From Leisingera sp. M658 (GTDB lineage: Bacteria > Pseudomonadota > Alphaproteobacteria > Rhodobacterales > Rhodobacteraceae): a stretch of DNA of 64,000 nucleotides. Below, piece by piece: positions 59,235-64,000 of this stretch (the stretch's first letter is position 1; the number at the start of each line of letters is the position of its first letter). Both the position numbers and the translations under genes were made by a program. Below the pieces are notes generated by a model that saw only the letters and a program-made list of their open reading frames with translations, had not been told where the DNA came from and did not search any database. The stretch covers positions 1,504,501-1,568,500 of the forward strand of contig NZ_CP083546.1 of the NCBI RefSeq assembly GCF_025144145.1, in the 5' to 3' direction.

Positions 59235-59275
59235 GTTAGCCCTAAACCGCCGCTTTTACGCGTGTTAGCGATAAC
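59235..59275. promoter_or_regulatory. LacI-type operator(s) upstream of eno
   Basis: GTTAGCGATAAC (59264-59275) has arms GTTA/TAAC around a central CG, the form bound by LacI-family regulators. A weaker site, GTTAGCCCTAAAC, lies at 59235-59247. The main site is just upstream of the promoter, a position for activation. In Rhodobacter the LacI-family regulator CceR controls central carbon genes; assignment to it is inference. Confidence 0.5.
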
Positions 59276-59283
59276 GTGACCGG

Positions 59284-60636
<1,353 letters not shown>

Positions 60637-60687
60637 TTTCAGCTGCTTGATCATTGTTTGCGCTCCGGCAAGGCCAGAGCGCAGCTG

Positions 60688-60715
60688 CCCCCGGTTCCCA
60701 ATGGCCGGGGGTTTT
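60688..60715 (+). terminator. Rho-independent terminator of eno
   Basis: CCCCCGG (60688-60694) pairs with CCGGGGG (60705-60711), followed by TTTT. It lies 51 bp after the stop codon. Confidence 0.85.
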
Positions 60716-60739
60716 CTTTGAAGACTACAGGATCGACAG

Positions 60740-61057
60740 ATGAAACTTCCTGTCCTCGCAGCGCTGTTTACGCTGACCTTTGCCGCGGCAGCCGCTGCCG
60801 CTCCCGGTGCTGAGGAAACCTGCAAGGCCCTTGCCGCGCGCTCGCAAGGGGAAGGGCTAAGCATGAACCTGTGCACCTGCACCTACAAGCTGGCCGATGA
60901 AGTCATGGACGACGATATCAAGGCGCTGCTGTTTCAGTCCTGGAACGACGGGATCGACCGTCAGGAAGAGGCGGATGCCCTCAAACCGCGCGGGCGCGCC
61001 AGCAAGCAGTTCAGGAAACTGGAACGGGCAGTCAGAAAGAAATGCGCTCCGTTTTGA
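60740..61057 (+). CDS. Small exported protein of unknown function
   Basis: A 105-residue protein with a signal peptide (KLPVLAALFTLTFAAAAAAA, cleavage near Ala21). The mature part has Cys28, a C-x-C pair (NLCTCTYKLADEV) and a Cys near the basic end (RKKCAPF), probably in disulfides. It is mainly helical and acidic in the middle (MDDDIKALLFQSWNDG). I do not recognise it. It follows eno, separated by a terminator, and is followed at 10 bp by the MEKHLA gene, so these two are probably cotranscribed. Confidence 0.7.
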   Translation: MKLPVLAALFTLTFAAAAAAAPGAEETCKALAARSQGEGLSMNLCTCTYKLADEVMDDDIKALLFQSWNDGIDRQEEADALKPRGRASKQFRKLERAVRKKCAPF

Positions 61058-61067
61058 GGAACATGCG

Positions 61068-61532
61068 GTGACGGATCAAATGAAGGAACCCTGCCTGGAA
61101 AACCGTTTTCAGGACCGCCACGCGGACCTGCTGCTGAGGTCTTTTGCGCAAGCGACAGGCCGCGTTTTATTGGACGGCGCAAATGCCGAAACGCTGTACC
61201 GTGCGCCGTTTGCGGTGCTGTCGCACAACACTGCCGCCGACCCGGTCCTGACCTATGGCAATCTGGCGGCGCAGAGCTTGTGGGAAATGGGCTGGGAGCA
61301 GCTGACAGCCATGCCGTCGCGGCTGACGGCGGAGTCGGCGCATCGGGGCCAGCGGGATGCGATGTTCGCTGAGATGCGCGCAAAAGGCTTTATCAGCAAT
61401 TACACGGGCGTGCGGATCAGTGCGCTGGGGCGGCGGTTCGAGATCCGCAATGCCATCATCTGGCCCTTGCTGGGGGCGGATGGGGGTAAACTAGGTGAGG
61501 CGGCGACATTCCGCGATTTTGCTTTTCTCTAG
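61068..61532 (+). CDS. MEKHLA-domain protein
   Basis: A 154-residue PAS-like MEKHLA domain protein, similar in shape to the C-terminal domain of plant HD-ZIP III factors. Segments APFAVLSHNTAADPVLTYGN, LAAQSLWEMGWEQLTAMPSR and GFISNYTGVRISALGRRFEI are typical. GTG at 61068 is chosen because GAGGA lies 7 bp upstream; ATG at 61080 has no such site. A sensory role is plausible but no output domain is present. Confidence 0.8.
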   Translation: MTDQMKEPCLENRFQDRHADLLLRSFAQATGRVLLDGANAETLYRAPFAVLSHNTAADPVLTYGNLAAQSLWEMGWEQLTAMPSRLTAESAHRGQRDAMFAEMRAKGFISNYTGVRISALGRRFEIRNAIIWPLLGADGGKLGEAATFRDFAFL

Positions 61533-62093
61533 CTCCGCTTGCAGGCAGGGCAGGATGCAGAAGGTGAACGTAAAACAGGGCCCGCGGTTGTGTGGCCCGG
61601 TTCACAGACGGGCTTTCACGGACATGTTACCTTAGTCTTACGCGGTCCGGGTGTTACCGCGGGAGAGGAGAGACCAGCATGCCAAATCAAGGTTTTCGCA
61701 AATTGGCAATTCAAGCGGGTCTTTCAGTACTGCCAGGGTGCAGCAGCCCGGAATACTCCCCGCTTGGCGGGGACGCCGCTGCACCGCCGGATCCGGTCAG
61801 AAGTATGAGTGCAACGGCCGGTTTCATGTACCATCCGGGAATTTAGGACCGGATGGCTGGCGCTCTGGCCGGGGGGCAGAGCGTCAGAACCAAGGAGTGA
61901 GCGGCGGCACATCTTAGTCCGCCGCGGTGCATGAGGTTCCATCACCGCGCGAACTGGCACATTGTTTTGTCTGGCTGTTTTGAATTGCCACCGTGCCTGC
62001 CGCAGCTCCAACTGCCATTTCGGCAGCGATAGAACAGGCTCTTTGGGGGGAGAGCTGGCCAAAAGGCGCAGCGTGACGGCTGTGCCTTTTGGC
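61533..62093. other. Mostly gene-free region with one possible small lipoprotein
   Basis: Apart from the short frame at 61679 I see no gene in these 561 bases. The hairpin CATCCGG/CCGGATG lies near 61832-61856. Confidence 0.5.
61679..61846 (+). CDS. Possible 55-residue lipoprotein
   Basis: A short frame (MPNQGFRKLAIQAGLSVLPG start) with GAGAGGAGAG upstream, a strong ribosome-binding site. The hydrophobic stretch ends in a lipobox-like LPGC (Cys21) followed by SSPEYSPLGG. The mature part would be only about 35 residues. It could be an entericidin-like or decayed lipoprotein. Real expression is uncertain. Confidence 0.35.
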   Translation: MPNQGFRKLAIQAGLSVLPGCSSPEYSPLGGDAAAPPDPVRSMSATAGFMYHPGI

Positions 62094-62543
62094 TTACATC
62101 TCCTTGGTCATCAGCATATAGCTGTCGCGCGGCTTAAACCGGGTGCGCAGATAGAGCCGCCGGGCGGTCTCGTTTTCGCGGTCCACCTCCAGATGCAGAG
62201 CACGCAATCCAGCCGTGGCCAGGGTTTTCGGCAGTTCGGTCAGCACCTCGGTGGCAATGCCGCGGCCGCGCACGGCGGGGCGGATGTACAGTTCATCCAC
62301 AAAGCCGTCCATGCCGCCGAATTCCACCGACCAGCCAAAAGTGATGACGATGTAACCGATCGGCGCGCGGGGCGGGCCGATCAGGTAGACCGCGCCGTAA
62401 GGGTGCCCGTTCAGCAGCGGCTCAACCCCGGCGCGGCGGTGGTCCGCTGTTGTCTCCAGGCCGGATTCGGCATGGAAGGCGGCAACCAGAGACAGCACCC
62501 GGTCCAGGTGCTCCGGCTTGGCAAGATGCAGGGCGGCGCTCAT
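62094..62543 (-). CDS. GNAT-family N-acetyltransferase
   Basis: A 149-residue GNAT protein. The acetyl-CoA-binding motif A is VDELYIRPAVRGRGIATEVL (near 88-107), and the last strand region is HLEVDRENETARRLYLRTRFK. Its start overlaps the stop of the nucleoside hydrolase by four bases (ATGA), so it is coupled to it. Substrate unknown. Confidence 0.88.
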   Translation of the reverse strand: MSAALHLAKPEHLDRVLSLVAAFHAESGLETTADHRRAGVEPLLNGHPYGAVYLIGPPRAPIGYIVITFGWSVEFGGMDGFVDELYIRPAVRGRGIATEVLTELPKTLATAGLRALHLEVDRENETARRLYLRTRFKPRDSYMLMTKEM

Positions 62544-63481
62544 AGTCGGGCGAGCCTTTCGGTCAGGAGTTTGAAGAAACCGTCCGCATCAGCGTCGCCG
62601 ATGAATAGGGCGTTGGGTTTTCGGCCGGTGACGCCCCACCAGTCGGCGACGGTCATGCCAAGGGTGAGTTCGGAGCTGGTTTCGATCTCAACGTTTACAT
62701 GACGGCCGGAGAACAGGCCGGGCTGCAGCAGCCAGGCGATGACGCAGGGGTCATGCAGCGGGCCGCCGTCTGAGCCGTATTTCTCCACATCGAAGCGTTC
62801 GAAGAAATCGAGCATGTCTGCAGTGAAATGGCCGACGCGGGAGCCCAGCGCGCGGATCGCCGCGGTGCGGGGTTTGGTGGCCAGCACCTTATGCGTCACA
62901 TCCAGCGGCATCACCGTGATCGGCGCGCCGGATCTGAACAGGATTTCAGCGGCTTCCGGGTCGACGTAAATGTTGAATTCAGCCGCCGGGGTTATGTTGC
63001 CGACCTCGAAATAAGCGCCGCCCATCATCACGACTTCCTGCACCCGTTCGATGATGTCGGGCGCCCGGTTGAATGCGGCGGCAATGTTAGTGAGCGGCCC
63101 CAGCGTGCAGAGGGTGACAGTGCCCGCAGGTTCCCGGCGCAGGGTGTCGATGATGAAATCGACGCCGTGCCCTGTGGCCAGCGGCATGTCCGGCTCCCAC
63201 AGCTTTGGCCCGTCGAGGCCGGTTTGGCCGTGCACATGTTCAGCGGTGATCAGCGGCCGGCAAAGCGGCGCTTTGCTGCCGGCGTAAACCGGCACATGCG
63301 TCTTGCCTGCAGCCTCGCAAACGATGCGGGCGTTCTTGCTGGTGAGCGCAAGCGGGACATTGCCTGCGACGCAGGTGATGCCAATCAGATCCAGATCTTC
63401 GGGGCTGGCCAGCGCCAGCAGGATGGCCACTGCATCATCCTGTCCCGGGTCGGTGTCGATGATGATTTTTCTCGGTGCCAT
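62540..63481 (-). CDS. Inosine-uridine preferring nucleoside hydrolase
   Basis: A 313-residue nucleoside hydrolase. The Ca2+ site is KIIIDTDPGQDDAVAILLA (Asp9, Asp11, Asp15, Asp16 cluster), with TVTLCTLGPLTNIAAAF, VVMMGGAYFEVGNITPAAEFN and DPCVIAWLL later. It splits ribonucleosides to base and ribose in salvage. Purine or pyrimidine preference cannot be read from sequence. It is the first gene of a pair with the GNAT gene. Confidence 0.92.
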   Translation of the reverse strand: MAPRKIIIDTDPGQDDAVAILLALASPEDLDLIGITCVAGNVPLALTSKNARIVCEAAGKTHVPVYAGSKAPLCRPLITAEHVHGQTGLDGPKLWEPDMPLATGHGVDFIIDTLRREPAGTVTLCTLGPLTNIAAAFNRAPDIIERVQEVVMMGGAYFEVGNITPAAEFNIYVDPEAAEILFRSGAPITVMPLDVTHKVLATKPRTAAIRALGSRVGHFTADMLDFFERFDVEKYGSDGGPLHDPCVIAWLLQPGLFSGRHVNVEIETSSELTLGMTVADWWGVTGRKPNALFIGDADADGFFKLLTERLARL

Positions 63482-63752
63482 GGCACTCTCCGCTGGTGGT
63501 GAGCCATGAGACTACGCGCAGTTTTGCCGGGATTGAACCGCTGCCGCACCGGCCATGCAATTTTCCGGACATTTTCTGCGACGGAAGTTTGCTGCTGCGG
63601 CGTTTGCTTTCTATGGTGGCTTGACGCAGCGTCAGTCGGGGCGGGATGGTCCCGGTTGCGCAGTGGTTTTTTGAAGCCCGGAGACGGGCGGTATTGGTTC
63701 TGCGGTGTTTTGCCGGAAGACATATTTTTGATTTTCATGAGGAATAAGAAAC

Positions 63753-64000
63753 ATGAGCAATGATCCCAAAGTTGTCGGCGACATCCTGAAGGACAAGAAG
63801 ATGACCGCTTCTTACATGGATTACTGCAAGCGGCGTTACTGTCTGAATGAGTTCATGTTCACGCAGAACAAAGGCAACCCGGAATCGCTGTGGGCCCGCT
63901 ATATGGATCAGAAAAAGGGCAAGGAGCCGGTCAATATCACATCGAAGACCTACAATGCGGCCAAGGTGCTGGCGGAAAAGGGCGACTTTAAGAGCGGCGA
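63753..64000 (+). CDS. Unknown soluble protein, partial
   Basis: The first 82 residues of a gene that runs off the right edge. It starts MSNDPKVVGDILKDKKMTAS and contains YCKRRYCLNEFMFTQNKGNP and LAEKGDFKSG. It is lysine-rich and helical, with two Cys and many aromatic residues, and has no signal peptide. GAGGAAT precedes the ATG. I do not recognise a family from this part. Confidence 0.7.
   Translation, partial: MSNDPKVVGDILKDKKMTASYMDYCKRRYCLNEFMFTQNKGNPESLWARYMDQKKGKEPVNITSKTYNAAKVLAEKGDFKSG

Overview
The window is a 64 kb piece of the chromosome of an alphaproteobacterium of the Rhodobacteraceae, roseobacter group. Leisingera, Phaeobacter and Ruegeria are the closest matches I can suggest by eye. 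The reasons are the high GC content, the gene order (dgt-argS-SPOR-nagZ-scpA-scpB; yceD-rpmF-plsX-fabH-ihfA-merR; minC-minD-minE), a short PutA partnered by an Lrp-type PutR, a DksA that lacks most zinc cysteines, and many small families typical of this group. Nearly all of it is ordinary core genome. I see no rRNA, insertion sequence, prophage or CRISPR array. There are two tRNA genes, Leu(UAA) and Pro(GGG).

Layout. 1-3.2 kb: proline use (putA, putR), a TPR protein, tRNA-Leu. 3.2-9.6 kb: a gene-free AT-richer tract, glnE, a lipoprotein, rlmI and a PIN protein. 9.6-13.8 kb, minus strand: an M48 protease, a tandem HD-GYP protein and minCDE. 14.2-18.7 kb: a MoxR / DUF2927 lipoprotein / small membrane protein / VWA (CoxE-like) cluster. 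18.9-21.5 kb: dksA, an FAD monooxygenase and xth. 21.5-24.6 kb: an unusual three-gene locus, made of a protein with ten 21-residue FSSGSAP repeats, an unknown helical protein and an EamA exporter. 24.7-33.8 kb: erpA, dgt, a GFA protein, two YCII proteins, argS, SPOR, nagZ, scpA and scpB. 34-37 kb: an MFS exporter with a divergent Lrp regulator, a double-length dCTP deaminase and tRNA-Pro. 37.4-44.3 kb: merR, ihfA, fabH, plsX, rpmF and yceD, then divergent bamE and an OlsB/GlsB-like acyltransferase. 44.3-51.9 kb: uup, an acetyltransferase, an SDR, a FemAB-like protein, tyrS and anmK. 52-57.3 kb: a desaturase, a cupin, selO, an EEP phosphatase and a DEAD-box helicase. 57.6-64 kb: a Fur/Mur regulator, an EamA transporter, eno, a MEKHLA protein, a GNAT, a nucleoside hydrolase and the start of an unknown gene.

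The most interesting signals beyond the genes are these. (1) The FSSGSAP locus at 21.7-24.6 kb: its repeat units keep the protein motif while synonymous codons drift, and an AT-rich leader with a 31-bp palindrome precedes it. (2) Several families of structured intergenic repeats. One is a long multi-hairpin element (at about 14.64, 46.92, 49.12 and 55.70 kb) whose stems show compensatory changes. One is a smaller hairpin with a conserved CATYTCA loop. One is an AT-rich double-palindrome type. One is a CTTCTT...AAATACTCC motif. Most of them sit just after gene 3' ends, often between convergent genes. (3) A 13-bp perfect hairpin that would sequester the start codon of the HD-GYP gene. (4) Operator-like palindromes in front of the MFS exporter, the SDR gene and enolase.

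Start sites were chosen by reading frame, ribosome-binding sequence and family length. No database search was possible, so family names rest on recognised motifs.
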